From Desulforapulum autotrophicum HRM2 (lineage in GTDB: Bacteria > Desulfobacterota > Desulfobacteria > Desulfobacterales > Desulfobacteraceae): a stretch of DNA of 64,000 nucleotides. Shown here one piece after another: positions 17,490 through 26,826 of this stretch (the first letter of the stretch is position 1; the number at the start of each line of letters is the position of its first letter). Location of the stretch: NCBI RefSeq assembly GCF_000020365.1, contig NC_012108.1, forward strand, positions 310,001 through 374,000, read 5' to 3'. The notes beneath the pieces were generated by a model. It was not told where the DNA came from. It did no database searches and saw only the letters and a program-made list of their open reading frames with translations. The position numbers were made by a program, and so were the translations under genes.

Positions 17490-18398
17490 TTATACCTTCT
17501 GCGTTTCAGATTTTCCCAGGATTCCAGAGGGCCTGAAAATAAGGATTACCACCAGGATGATAAAGGCGAACACATCCTCGTAGTCGCTCGAGATGTAGCC
17601 TGTAAAAAAACTTTCTGTCCAGCCAAGGACAAAGGATCCGAGAACGGCTCCCGGGATGCTGCCGATACCGCCAAGGACTGCCGCCACAAAGGCCTTGATG
17701 CCCGCAATAAATCCCATGTAAAAGTTGATCTGTCCGATGTGGGAAGCGATGAGGAGCCCGCCGATGGCAGCCGTTGCTGACCCCACCACAAAGGTGACGG
17801 AAATGATTCTGTCCACGTTAATTCCGAGCAGGGCCGCCATGATCTTATCCTGGGAGGTGGCCCGCATGGCCTTGCCGATCCGGGTAAATTTGATCAGAAC
17901 GGTCAACAGCATCATCACCACAAAGGTGGTGGCAAGGATGACAAGCTCTGGGGAACTGATGAGATGGGCGTAGGGTTCCCAGAAATCAAAATCGGGTATC
18001 AGCGAGGGAAAGGGGAGAAAATCCGAAGTCTGGGCAAGGAGGACATAGTTCTGGAGAAACAGTGACATGCCGATGGCCGAGATCAGGGCCGACAGCCTGG
18101 GAGCATTTCTAAGGGGCTTATAGGCGATTTTTTCCATGGTATATCCATAGGCGCTGGAATAGATAACTGCCGCCATTGCCGCCATGATCACCACCCCCAG
18201 GGTGGGCATGCCCGCCATGGTGAGAACGCTGGAAACGATTAGGCCGGTAAAGGCGCCAATCATGTAAATCTCACCATGGGCAAAGTTAATCAGCTGAATG
18301 ATGCCGTAGACCATTGTATAGCCAAGGGCGATGAGGGCGTATATGCTTCCCCGGGTAAGCCCGCCGAGAAAGAGCTGCATAAAATAATCAAAATCCAT
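17490..18398 (-). CDS. livH: Branched-chain amino acid ABC transporter permease LivH
   Basis: A 302-residue permease with the usual N-terminus FLGGLTRGSIYALIALGYTMVYGI, the INFAHGEIYMIGAF block near residue 37, and the EAA-type cytoplasmic loop RIGKAMRATSQDKIMAALLGI near 170-190. The C-terminus has GGIGSIPGAVLGS and ILIFRPSGILG. About eight membrane helices are predicted by eye. It is the first permease after the substrate-binding protein gene, from which a 125-base gap with a GC-rich hairpin separates it. Confidence 0.94.
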   Translation of the reverse strand: MDFDYFMQLFLGGLTRGSIYALIALGYTMVYGIIQLINFAHGEIYMIGAFTGLIVSSVLTMAGMPTLGVVIMAAMAAVIYSSAYGYTMEKIAYKPLRNAPRLSALISAIGMSLFLQNYVLLAQTSDFLPFPSLIPDFDFWEPYAHLISSPELVILATTFVVMMLLTVLIKFTRIGKAMRATSQDKIMAALLGINVDRIISVTFVVGSATAAIGGLLIASHIGQINFYMGFIAGIKAFVAAVLGGIGSIPGAVLGSFVLGWTESFFTGYISSDYEDVFAFIILVVILIFRPSGILGKSETQKV

Positions 18399-18455
18399 AA
18401 AAACCTGCTTTGTTGGCCCAAGGCACTGTTCAGTTAGGGTTCTGGATACAAAAGG

Positions 18456-18491
18456 GGGGCGGGCCCAAAGCCTGGTCTTGTGCCCGTCCCC
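18456..18491 (-). terminator. GC-rich hairpin between livJ and livH
   Basis: The arms GGGGCGGGC (18456-18464) and GCCCGTCCCC (18482-18491) pair with one bulge across a loop that has some further pairing. There is no following run of T on the reverse strand, so full termination is unlikely. Its place directly after the abundant binding-protein gene fits an mRNA-stabilising or partial-terminator hairpin that favours expression of the binding protein over the permeases. Confidence 0.5.
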
Positions 18492-18523
18492 GGGTGATTC
18501 CGTTCAACACGATGGTCGTTGGC

Positions 18524-19648
18524 TTATTTCTGTTCTACAAATTTGCCGTTTTCAACCTTGTATACGGAAAAACCAATGCCCGTTGCATCGCCGTGTTCGT
18601 CGAATTTGATCTTGCCAAGGGGGGTGTCCACAAGGTCGGTGTGAAGTACCTTGACGATGGCATCATAATCCGTGGACCCTGCCTTTTCAATGGCGTTCAA
18701 AAGGGCAAGGGTTGCGGAATAGGCAGCATCGAAAAATGCGCCGGGATCTGATCCATAGGCATCCTGGTGCTCTTTCTTGGCCTGGATGGCAAGGGGATTG
18801 CTGGAAATATCCATGGGGCCTGTTGCATAGACTCCCTCTGCGTATTTTCCGGCAACCTTGATAAAGGTATTGTCCTTTACGCCGTCACCGCCCATGAAAG
18901 CGGTTTTCATTCTTTTCTTTCTCATCTGGGCAACAATTTTGGAGGCCTCTGGATGGTAGCCTCCCCAGATGACAAGGTCAGGTTTGGTACGGCTGAGTTT
19001 GGTGACAATGGCTGAATAGTCCATGGCACCCGGGGTCACCCCTTCAAACAGAGCCACTTCAACGCCGGCTTCGGTGAAGTATTTTTGGGCAAGCTCGGCC
19101 TGGCCCTTGCCATAATCACCCTTGTCATGGAGAATTGCGATTTTTTTAACCTTGAGCACCTGGGTTGCATACTTGACCTGGAGTTGGGCCTGGACCGCAT
19201 CATGGGCAATGGTTCTGAAAAAGTTGGGATAGTCGCCACTCAGGGTAAGATCCGGGGTGGTGGCGGACGGAGACATGACAACGATACCGGCATCCTTGTA
19301 GAATCCAAGGGCAGCCTTTGTGGCACCTGAGCAGATGTGGCCGAGCACGACATTGACGCCGTCAGAAACAAGCTTGGTTGCCGTGTTGCCGGCAACTTCG
19401 GGTTTACATACGTCGTCTTCCACCAGAAGTTCCACCTGTTTGCCCAGGATACCCCCGTTTGCGTTGACTTTTTTAACCACAAGCTCGGCAGCCTTTACCG
19501 ACGGCAGACCATAGGATGCAAGATCCCCGCTGTGGGCCCCTGCCACACCAAATTTGATGGTGTCTGCGGCAAACAGGTTCCCGGTCAGGGCAACCGCTGC
19601 AAACAGCAGTATTGATAAAATGGCCGACACTTTCCCCATCTTTTTCAT
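18524..19648 (-). CDS. livJ: Branched-chain amino acid ABC transporter periplasmic substrate-binding protein
   Basis: A 374-residue type I periplasmic binding protein. The signal peptide is clear (MKKMGKVSAILSILLFAAVA, cleavage likely after LFA before ADTIKFG). The mature start IKFGVAGAHSGDLASYG, then VNANGGILGKQVELLVEDD, SPSATTPDLTLSG and AILHDKGDYGKGQAE are Leu/Ile/Val-binding-protein blocks. It delivers the ligand to LivHMGF. It is the first gene of the leftward operon livJ-H-M-G-F, Gate protein, recN. The exact ligand cannot be read from sequence; branched-chain amino acids, other amino acids, amides or aromatic acids are all seen in this family. Confidence 0.92.
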   Translation of the reverse strand: MKKMGKVSAILSILLFAAVALTGNLFAADTIKFGVAGAHSGDLASYGLPSVKAAELVVKKVNANGGILGKQVELLVEDDVCKPEVAGNTATKLVSDGVNVVLGHICSGATKAALGFYKDAGIVVMSPSATTPDLTLSGDYPNFFRTIAHDAVQAQLQVKYATQVLKVKKIAILHDKGDYGKGQAELAQKYFTEAGVEVALFEGVTPGAMDYSAIVTKLSRTKPDLVIWGGYHPEASKIVAQMRKKRMKTAFMGGDGVKDNTFIKVAGKYAEGVYATGPMDISSNPLAIQAKKEHQDAYGSDPGAFFDAAYSATLALLNAIEKAGSTDYDAIVKVLHTDLVDTPLGKIKFDEHGDATGIGFSVYKVENGKFVEQK

Positions 19649-19889
19649 AGTACTCTCCTTGTTTAAATTCGTTTAATAAAAAAAACTTGGATCAACCTAT
19701 CATCTATACTCAGGCAGGGGATAAGAGTCAATGGAAATCAGGGTATTAGGTGAAAAATCGTTGTCCTCCAGGAGAGTGATTCTTAAATAAATCTTGCTTA
19801 TTTGTCGCTGTGTTCGGTAAAAGGACAACAGCACAAGGGGTCAAAAAAGAGACCCATGACATTTTAAATGGAGATGGCGAGTATCGGTT

Positions 19890-20720
19890 ATGAAATTATG
19901 CATTGGTCTGGTGGTAAAAAGGGATGATCGGGCACAGGAAAAGGCCTTGGAACTTGAATTGTGGCTGGTCAACAGGGGGGTAGACGTGGTGTTTGTGGAC
20001 GATACCACGCCGTCGGAGCGCCTGACCAGCCTTTTATGTCTGATTGTTCTTGGAGGTGACGGTACCTTTTTGAGTGCGGCAAGACTTGTGGGCAGCAACA
20101 GGGTGCCCCTCATGGGTATCAAGTTTGGTGAAGTCGGCTTCCTTGCCGAAACCATTGAAGACCATCTGTTTGATGCTGTCCTGGCTGTCCTGGACAACCG
20201 GTTTACCATTGAAGAACGCATGCGCCTTAGCGTCACCGTTGAGAGGGATGGACGGATCATCGCATGTGTGGACGTACTCAACGACCTTGTACTCACCAAG
20301 GGTGCCCTTTCAAGGCTTGCCTACTGCGGAGTTGAAATCAATGGAAACTACCTGACCACCTACAAGGCAGACGGGCTCATCGTTGCCACACCCACGGGTT
20401 CCACGGCCTATTCCCTTGCCGCTGGTGGCCCGGTGATCCATCCGGCCGTTCCAGGCATTATTCTCACCCCCATCTGTCCGTTTACCTTGACCAACCGGCC
20501 TTTGATCATTCCCGAGGCGTCCCAGGTGGTTCTCGGGCTTGACAATGATCCCACGGATATTGTCCTTACCTTTGACGGTCAGGAGGGCATGAACATCACC
20601 TGCCAGGATCGAATCCTTGTTAAAAAAAGCGACAACCCGGTCTGTATGATTTCATTGTCCGACCAGAACTACTTCAAGGTGCTCAAGGCCAGGCTCATGT
20701 GGTCCGGCGGCAGGGGGTAG
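19890..20720 (+). CDS. nadK: NAD kinase
   Basis: A 276-residue cytoplasmic enzyme phosphorylating NAD to NADP. The catalytic LGGDGTFLSAARL lies near residue 52, followed by MGIKFGEVGFLAE, NDLVLTKGALSRL near 132, and the diagnostic DGLIVATPTGSTAYSLAAGGP near 165-185. The C-terminal beta domain (VVLGLDNDPTDIVLTFDGQ) is present. The ATG follows GGAGATGG at slightly long spacing. It is a single gene facing the DMT transporter gene, which ends ten bases away on the other strand. Confidence 0.96.
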   Translation: MKLCIGLVVKRDDRAQEKALELELWLVNRGVDVVFVDDTTPSERLTSLLCLIVLGGDGTFLSAARLVGSNRVPLMGIKFGEVGFLAETIEDHLFDAVLAVLDNRFTIEERMRLSVTVERDGRIIACVDVLNDLVLTKGALSRLAYCGVEINGNYLTTYKADGLIVATPTGSTAYSLAAGGPVIHPAVPGIILTPICPFTLTNRPLIIPEASQVVLGLDNDPTDIVLTFDGQEGMNITCQDRILVKKSDNPVCMISLSDQNYFKVLKARLMWSGGRG

Positions 20721-20730
20721 GCCATGGGTC

Positions 20731-21645
20731 TCAGATTCTTCCCCCAGCAGGAATCTGTTTGCGTGTTCTGTGCTGGCTCAGGAAAATTCCGCCAAACACA
20801 AGGGAGCATGCAACGAACTGTTGAAAGTTGAGTGTCTCGTCGAGTATCGCCATGCCCATGATCAGGGTAAACACCGGAATAAGATTGATATAGGAGGTGG
20901 CTTGGCCTGCCGGTATTCTGCTCACTCCATAGCTGTAGCATCCATAGGCCCCCAGGGTGACCACGGACCCAAGGTAGATAACGGCAAAGACTGAAACAGG
21001 TTCAAAACTTGTGGGCAGTAACGTTGCGGGAAAAAACAGGGCCGGAACGAAGAAGATGCTGCCGGCAAAGGCCTGGAGGGCTGTCAGAAAGAAGGGGTTG
21101 AATCCCCGGTTGGTCAGCTGTTTTAGCATGATGCCGTATCCTGCACCGCACACCATGGCCAGGAATTCGAAAAAATTGCCCAGGGCTGGATTGGGACTGC
21201 TTGCAGAAACCTGGCCGCCTGTGCTCAGCCAGCACGCTCCGACAACGGAGACGACCATGCCAGTGATGATCTTGGGGGTCAGTCGTTCGCCCAGCACAAA
21301 AAAAGCCCCAAAGGAGACCATGAGCGGGCACAGGGCCGTTATCATACCTGCCTGGGATGCGGTGGTCAGTACAAGGGCCTTGGCCTCAAAGATAAAATAG
21401 AGGCAGGGCTCCATCAGCACCATGAGAACAAGGGGTCGGATGTCCTGCTTGAGGATTTTCACCCCCCTGAACACCTGGGGAATAAAAATAAAACAGAGGC
21501 TTCCCACCATCATTCGTCCGGCAATCACCACCATGGGGTGGTAGTTTGCAAAGGCAAGTTTGAGGGCAATGAACGAGCTTGCCCAGAGAAGGCTTGAAAC
21601 GATGAGGGCTGCATGGGGCATGAGCCTATAATATTTTGGGTTCAT
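20731..21645 (-). CDS. EamA/DMT superfamily permease
   Basis: A 304-residue membrane protein with ten hydrophobic segments and two EamA repeats: the first begins ALIVSSLLWASSFIALKLA, the second after about residue 155 with FFEFLAMVCGAGYGIMLK. Members export metabolites or amino acids, and the substrate is unknown here. The ATG at 21645 is preferred over a TTG one codon upstream. It begins four bases past the stop of the cysteine-desulfidase-like gene, so the two are co-transcribed. The pairing would suit efflux of an amino acid or a toxic metabolite, which is inference. Confidence 0.87.
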   Translation of the reverse strand: MNPKYYRLMPHAALIVSSLLWASSFIALKLAFANYHPMVVIAGRMMVGSLCFIFIPQVFRGVKILKQDIRPLVLMVLMEPCLYFIFEAKALVLTTASQAGMITALCPLMVSFGAFFVLGERLTPKIITGMVVSVVGACWLSTGGQVSASSPNPALGNFFEFLAMVCGAGYGIMLKQLTNRGFNPFFLTALQAFAGSIFFVPALFFPATLLPTSFEPVSVFAVIYLGSVVTLGAYGCYSYGVSRIPAGQATSYINLIPVFTLIMGMAILDETLNFQQFVACSLVFGGIFLSQHRTRKQIPAGGRI

Positions 21646-21649
21646 CAAA

Positions 21650-22978
21650 TCATTGCTCCGACCTTGAATTAATCAACTTGTCCATCATTATCTTGAGGAT
21701 GGTTTTGTCTGTTTCGATCATTCCCTGGGAGCTTAAAATCCCCATGTTCCGGATGGTTTCTTCGGCCGATCCCCCCACAATCCCGTCGGTGACCTTGACG
21801 GTAAGGCCGTTCATGGCAAAAAGGGCTGCCTGGACAGCCCTGGCGGCAGCGGTGTCAAGTTTCAGGGCGCAGGAATTTTTTGCCCCATCACAGATTACCC
21901 CGGCCAGGTCTTCTATGATATTCTCAACAGCCCCTCCGATCTGGCCGGGTGTTCCCCCTAACAGCCAGGTAATGGCTGCGGTGGCCCCTGCCCCTGCGGC
22001 AACAGAACAGGCGCAGATGGCGGCAAGCCTTCCTGTGTGTGCCTTAACAAAGGCCGTGACCACATGGCTCAATCCCACGGCCCTGCACAGATCCTTCCTG
22101 TCTGACTTTAGATGATCGGCAACGGCCTTGACCGGAAGTATGGCCGTAAGACCATGGTTGCCACTTCCTGCGGAACTCATTGCCGGAAGGGGGGCTCCCG
22201 ACATTCTGGCGTCTGCTGCAGCTGCGGTCAGAACCCTTGCCCTGTGGATCATGTCCCTTGCCACCAGCCCTTTTTGAGCAAGGGCTTCAAGGGTTGTGCC
22301 CACGCCAAGGCCCACGGCATTTTCAAGCCCGTGGCGGGCAAGGGCCATGTTCATGTCAATACCCGTTTGGAGAAATTCAAGGTCTGACCCATCAAGGTCA
22401 TCGATCATGGCGATCATGGTCTCCATGGTGATACCCCTGAGCCAGAGTTCCAGGGCTGAGGTCTGATTCTTGCCCCCCTCCAGGGATCTGGGAAAAAGAT
22501 CGGTTGTTTCTATCTGTTCGCCGTTCAGGCAGAGGGAGGTGATGTTGTCATGGAGCTGTTCAATCACGGATTCGGCAATTTGATCGCCTGCCTTGATGCG
22601 GGTGCGGACCAGAAGCCCCCTGTGACGGTCAAGAAGCCTCACCTTGACCTGTTTGCCGGCAACCAGTGCCAGAGCGGCATCCACATCCTTGTCCGTGATG
22701 GGGGTAAGCACCTCCATTTTGAGGTGGGCATCCCCTGCCAGGGCACCCAGGGCTGCCGCAAGATCAAGGCCCGAACGCCCATGGGTTCGGGGAATGGATA
22801 CGGCAAGACCGTTTTTAAACAGGTTGGGGTCAAGCCAGACCTCAATGGTTTCGATGGCTTTCCCGGGGAAAAGAAGTGTGGCTGCGGCTGCGGCCCCTAG
22901 AGCGATGGCTGTGGGTTCCGTGCATCCCAGGGCCGGAGCAACTTCAAGTTTTAAAATGTCTTTAATCGTATAGTTCAT
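21650..22978 (-). CDS. CyuA/YhaM (UPF0597) family L-cysteine desulfidase-like or serine dehydratase-alpha-like protein
   Basis: A 442-residue protein of the UPF0597 family, whose characterised members (CyuA) use an oxygen-labile [4Fe-4S] cluster to split L-cysteine into pyruvate, ammonia and sulfide. ALGCTEPTAIALG places Cys19 as in the family. The C-terminal half has MSSAGSGNHGLTAILPV, CACSVAAGAGATAA and VICDGAKNSCALK, supplying the other cluster cysteines. GGSAEETIRNMG closes the domain. It lies upstream of a DMT permease in the same operon. Cysteine breakdown is the best guess; a related L-serine or other beta-elimination substrate is possible. Confidence 0.87.
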   Translation of the reverse strand: MNYTIKDILKLEVAPALGCTEPTAIALGAAAAATLLFPGKAIETIEVWLDPNLFKNGLAVSIPRTHGRSGLDLAAALGALAGDAHLKMEVLTPITDKDVDAALALVAGKQVKVRLLDRHRGLLVRTRIKAGDQIAESVIEQLHDNITSLCLNGEQIETTDLFPRSLEGGKNQTSALELWLRGITMETMIAMIDDLDGSDLEFLQTGIDMNMALARHGLENAVGLGVGTTLEALAQKGLVARDMIHRARVLTAAAADARMSGAPLPAMSSAGSGNHGLTAILPVKAVADHLKSDRKDLCRAVGLSHVVTAFVKAHTGRLAAICACSVAAGAGATAAITWLLGGTPGQIGGAVENIIEDLAGVICDGAKNSCALKLDTAAARAVQAALFAMNGLTVKVTDGIVGGSAEETIRNMGILSSQGMIETDKTILKIMMDKLINSRSEQ

Positions 22979-23049
22979 TATTTTCCATGGATTATGGGAG
23001 GTTCACCGAGCTGACATCAAACCGCCAGGCTTTTTATGGCATTGAAAGG

Positions 23050-24243
23050 TTACTCCAGGGTTGTTGCAGATCCCCAGATGTCTACGATTTTTGTCTGTCC
23101 GGGATAATCCACGGTCTTGTATTTGGTTATCTCTGAAAGTTTTTTTGTGATGGTTCCGATCCTTGCGGTCTGACTTCTGATGATGCCAAGATCCCGAAAG
23201 AGCTGTGAGTCCGGCTCCTGGTCCATCATGATCAGTTCCGAATAACCGAGGATCGCCTGGAGGGGCTGATTGAGTTCATGGCAAACGGCTCCTGCCATTT
23301 CAAGCACGGCCTGGAGTTTCTCATGCTGGATCGTTTCCGTCTCCATCTGCTTTCTGATGGAGATATCATTGATGGAGACAATAATCCATGCCAGGGGATT
23401 TGTGTTGTCTGCCGAACTGAGCTGGACATGGGCGTGTAAAACCGTGCCGTTCTTTTTTATGAGGTCCAGGTCCAGGGAGGCCCGGCCTTTTTCAGCAAGG
23501 GTATTGTATATGGTCGTTCCCACCCGGTCATACTCGTCCCTGGAGGCAAACAGCATGTTGAACGTTTTGTTCGTGAAATCTTCCTTGTTGTTGTACCCAA
23601 GGAGATGGACCATTTCGTTGTTTACCCACTTAAAGACCTGATTTTCCACCAGGGTTATGCCCACGGGTGAGAGCTCCAGTATTTTTTCCAGAATGATCTG
23701 CTGATTTTTGATCGCCCTTTCAGACTGTTTACGCTCAATGGCAAGGGCAATATGCTGGGAGACCGAGTTGAGAAGATCAAGATCCGAGGGCTGGTACATG
23801 GTCCTTGAAGTAAAACTTTGGACCGAGATGGCGCCGATTACCCGGCCCCTGATCTCAAGGGGGGCGCCCAGCCATATTTCACAGGGGCTGCCGATGGGGG
23901 GGGCCTTTTTTGCTTTTGCAAAATTGAGGATATCTTCCCTGTAAAAGATCAACGGCTTTTTTGCGTTGATCACCTCACCGGTAATCGAGCTGGTGTTACT
24001 GAAATGGGTTATCACCCCGGGGGGGGCATCGATTTCATTCACCCAGTAGTCAAAACGGATGGAATCGTTTTCCTCATTGTGGGTGGCAATGAAAAAATTG
24101 TCCACATTGAGGATTCTGCTAAGGGATTTGTGGATGACATCAAAGAGTTCGTTCAGGTCAAAGGTTCTGTTCACAGCATCGGAAATCTCGAACAGCACAT
24201 CAATGGTTGTTCCGGCATCTCTGGCATATGCCTTGGTTGTCAT
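23050..24243 (-). CDS. GAF-PAS-HisKA sensor protein lacking a histidine-kinase ATPase domain
   Basis: A 397-residue cytoplasmic protein. Residues about 12-170 form a GAF domain, about 180-300 a PAS domain (LSPVGITLVENQ to IIVSINDISIRKQ), and about 305-375 a dimerisation/phosphoacceptor helix pair with CHELNQPLQAILGYSEL (His322). The protein then stops after IVDIWGSATTLE, without any N, G1 or G2 boxes, so it cannot phosphorylate itself. The frame ends in a normal stop with no kinase remnant downstream. Deltaproteobacteria carry similar short HisKA proteins; they may be phosphorylated in trans. I use the ATG at 24243 because GGGAGACAACAGGGG precedes it; an ATG ten codons earlier lacks a good site. 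Confidence 0.85.
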   Translation of the reverse strand: MTTKAYARDAGTTIDVLFEISDAVNRTFDLNELFDVIHKSLSRILNVDNFFIATHNEENDSIRFDYWVNEIDAPPGVITHFSNTSSITGEVINAKKPLIFYREDILNFAKAKKAPPIGSPCEIWLGAPLEIRGRVIGAISVQSFTSRTMYQPSDLDLLNSVSQHIALAIERKQSERAIKNQQIILEKILELSPVGITLVENQVFKWVNNEMVHLLGYNNKEDFTNKTFNMLFASRDEYDRVGTTIYNTLAEKGRASLDLDLIKKNGTVLHAHVQLSSADNTNPLAWIIVSINDISIRKQMETETIQHEKLQAVLEMAGAVCHELNQPLQAILGYSELIMMDQEPDSQLFRDLGIIRSQTARIGTITKKLSEITKYKTVDYPGQTKIVDIWGSATTLE

Positions 24244-24382
24244 CCCCTGTTGTCTCCCATAATTTTCCCCCATACTTTTAGGCGAAAAAATAGAATCCGC
24301 CGGTTAAACCGGACAATTCTAAATTTTGATTAATATTGCATTAATGCTGCTTTAAATCAAGATTTATGATAAAGGTGCCTTC

Positions 24383-25306
24383 ATGGAAAAATATGCCTTC
24401 ATGGAATCGCTTGCTGACAACTTTTATCTTGTCAGGGGGGCGAACAATGCTACCATCCCATTTTGCAATTCGTTCGTCCTTGATGGAAACGAACGGGTGC
24501 TAATCGACGCAGGGTTGGATCATTCCGTTATCAAGGCTATTGACGCGGATCGGAGAATAGACCTTCTCATCATCACCCATTCCCACCCGGACCATACCCT
24601 GGCATCCCACCTGCTTGGGGACAGGACCCTGATGCTGCCCGAGGAGACCCCGGATTCGGTCCATGACCTGTTTGAACTGGGCAGGCGGTTTACCGGTTCA
24701 GACCGGGGCGGCATCCACTGGGAACAGCGAATGAGGTCTGTCTATGGGCTTCAACCGTTAAAACCTGCCGATGCAAGATTCAAGAATGGGGACCTGCTTG
24801 ATCTTGGCGGTGCCCGGCTGGAGGCAATTCACCTTCCCGGCCACCTTGGGGACCACTATGGCTTTTTTGACCATAACTCGGGCGTTCTTTTAACCACGGA
24901 TGTGGATTTTACGGGTTTTGGTCCCTGGTACGGCCACGAAGAGGCAAGCATTGAGCGTTTTAAAACCGATGTTCAGACCCTTGCCTCAAGAGATGCACGT
25001 CTGGTCTGTTCTTCCCACAAGCCCCCCATCCGGTCAGGGATGAAGGACTGCTTTGACCGGTTCTTTGCATCGTTTGAACGGCAGCAGCAGGAAGTGCTGG
25101 ATACCCTTGAATCTCCGTCCACCCTTGAAGGGATCGTGGCAGCGTCTCCCTTTTACCATAACCGTTTTCCAGACCCGTTCCTCCAAAGAATATATGAGGG
25201 ACACCTTGTCAAAAAAAATCTCGATTTGATGATAACCGCTGGGATCATCAAAATAAACAACGACATTTATACTAAAGTCAAGGAGACCACCCATGCGATC
25301 CATTGA
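24383..25306 (+). CDS. MBL-fold metallo-hydrolase
   Basis: A 307-residue metallo-beta-lactamase-fold protein. The metal motif is HSHPDH at residues 66-71, with later ligands in [13 protein letters not shown] and LLTTDVDFT, and a C-terminal SSHKPP histidine. A C-terminal helical region ([14 protein letters not shown] and on) resembles the winged-helix part of MBL proteins in the glyoxalase-II or LACTB2-like groups. The substrate is unknown; thioester or lactone hydrolysis is common for this group. It overlaps the following sigma-54 activator gene by 14 bases, so the two are translated from one message. Confidence 0.88.
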   Translation: MEKYAFMESLADNFYLVRGANNATIPFCNSFVLDGNERVLIDAGLDHSVIKAIDADRRIDLLIITHSHPDHTLASHLLGDRTLMLPEETPDSVHDLFELGRRFTGSDRGGIHWEQRMRSVYGLQPLKPADARFKNGDLLDLGGARLEAIHLPGHLGDHYGFFDHNSGVLLTTDVDFTGFGPWYGHEEASIERFKTDVQTLASRDARLVCSSHKPPIRSGMKDCFDRFFASFERQQQEVLDTLESPSTLEGIVAASPFYHNRFPDPFLQRIYEGHLVKKNLDLMITAGIIKINNDIYTKVKETTHAIH

Positions 25307-26816
25307 GGAAATTTCCCTGCTTTATGAAATAAGCGAAGCATTAAACGAACACATGGACATGAAAAAATCTCTGTACAAGGTGCTTGGCATCCTTGCGGAT
25401 TGCCTGGAGCTGATCAAGGGAACCGTTACCCTGCTTGATCCCGCCACACAGGAAATCCGGATTGAGGTGGCGCACGGCATCTCTGAAAAGGCCAAAAAAC
25501 GGGTAAGATATAAACTCGGAGAGGGAATCACAGGGCGGGTAATCCAGACGGGAAAGCCGGCGGTTATTCCCAGGATGAGTGATGATCCCTCGTTTCTTCA
25601 CCGGACAGACTCAAGGGCACCGACCGAGATCAAGGAGTATTCATTTATATGTGTCCCTGTTAAAAAAGGGAGTATCGTGGTCGGAGCCCTGAGTGCAGAC
25701 CGTCACTACGACGGTGAAGAGTGGCTGAAAAAGGGAGAAAAAATCATGAGTGTCGTTGCCACCATGATCGCCCGCCATGTGATTAACCTGGAGGCCCTTC
25801 AGCTGGAAAGGGAAAGTCTTAAAAAGGAGAATACAAGGCTCAAGAGTGAGCTTGAAAATCGTTACAGCTTTACCAACATCATCGGCAATTCAAACAAGAT
25901 GCGGGAAGTTTTCCAGATGATCTCCCAGGTGTCAAGGAGCAACGCAACGGTCCTTATCCGGGGAGAGAGCGGTACCGGCAAGGAGCTTGTGGCCAACTCC
26001 ATTCACTACAACAGCCTTCGGAACAACCACCCCTTTGTCAAGATCAACTGTGCGGCCCTTCCGGAAAACCTTATTGAGAGTGAACTTTTCGGTCATGAGC
26101 AGGGGGCTTTTACCGGTGCCCTCCACCAGAAAAAAGGCAAGTTTGAACTGGCTCACAGGGGAACGATTTTTCTGGATGAGATCGGCACCATGGATATGAG
26201 CGTCCAGGTTAAGCTTCTCAGGGTGCTCCAGGAAAAGGAGTTTGAACGGGTCGGGGGCCACAAGACCATCAAGAGCGATGTGAGAATCATTGCTGCCACC
26301 AACTCCAACCTTGAGGCCATGGTGGAAGATCGAACCTTCAGGGACGATCTTTACTTCAGGCTCAATGTTTTTCCCATCTACATGCCAAGCCTTCGCATGC
26401 GCCGAACCGATATCCTTTTGCTTGCCGACCATTTTCTTGAAAAATATGCCCGGGAGAACTTTAAGGATATCAAGCGATTTTCCACTCCGGCCATTGATAT
26501 GATGATGGAGTACCACTGGCCCGGAAATGTCCGGGAGCTTGAGAACTGCATGGAACGGGCTGTTCTCATATGCAATGAAGGGGCCATCCATTCCTATCAT
26601 CTGCCCCCCAGCCTTCAGACAGGCCAGACCTCAGAGACCCTTCCCAACCTTTCCCTGGAAGAGGCAAAGCTCAACCTTGAACGTGAGATGATCCTGGACG
26701 CCATGAAAAATACCCGGGGAAACGTTAAAAATGCAGCCAAGCTCCTCAAGACCACGGTGCGAAAAGTGTCATACAAGGCTGAAAAGCTCGGCATCAACTA
26801 CAAGGATTTCAGATAG
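25293..26816 (+). CDS. NifA-like sigma-54-dependent transcriptional activator (GAF, AAA+, Fis-type HTH)
   Basis: A 507-residue activator. Residues about 15-165 form a GAF domain ([20 protein letters not shown]), followed by a short coiled linker. The AAA+ domain at about 190-425 has Walker A GESGTGKE (224-231), GAFTGA (271-276), which contacts sigma-54, and Walker B TIFLDEIG (291-298). The C-terminus ([25 protein letters not shown]) is a Fis-type helix-turn-helix. The layout is that of NifA, but no nitrogen-fixation gene is in the window, so the regulated genes are unknown. There is no receiver domain, so control is probably by ligand or partner protein through GAF. Confidence 0.92.
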   Translation: MRSIEEISLLYEISEALNEHMDMKKSLYKVLGILADCLELIKGTVTLLDPATQEIRIEVAHGISEKAKKRVRYKLGEGITGRVIQTGKPAVIPRMSDDPSFLHRTDSRAPTEIKEYSFICVPVKKGSIVVGALSADRHYDGEEWLKKGEKIMSVVATMIARHVINLEALQLERESLKKENTRLKSELENRYSFTNIIGNSNKMREVFQMISQVSRSNATVLIRGESGTGKELVANSIHYNSLRNNHPFVKINCAALPENLIESELFGHEQGAFTGALHQKKGKFELAHRGTIFLDEIGTMDMSVQVKLLRVLQEKEFERVGGHKTIKSDVRIIAATNSNLEAMVEDRTFRDDLYFRLNVFPIYMPSLRMRRTDILLLADHFLEKYARENFKDIKRFSTPAIDMMMEYHWPGNVRELENCMERAVLICNEGAIHSYHLPPSLQTGQTSETLPNLSLEEAKLNLEREMILDAMKNTRGNVKNAAKLLKTTVRKVSYKAEKLGINYKDFR

Positions 26817-26826
26817 AGAGGATTTA

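Noticed and set aside
25293-26816. True NifA controlling nitrogen fixation
   Set aside because: Architecture is NifA-like, but no nif gene or nif promoter is visible in the window, so the name is not given.
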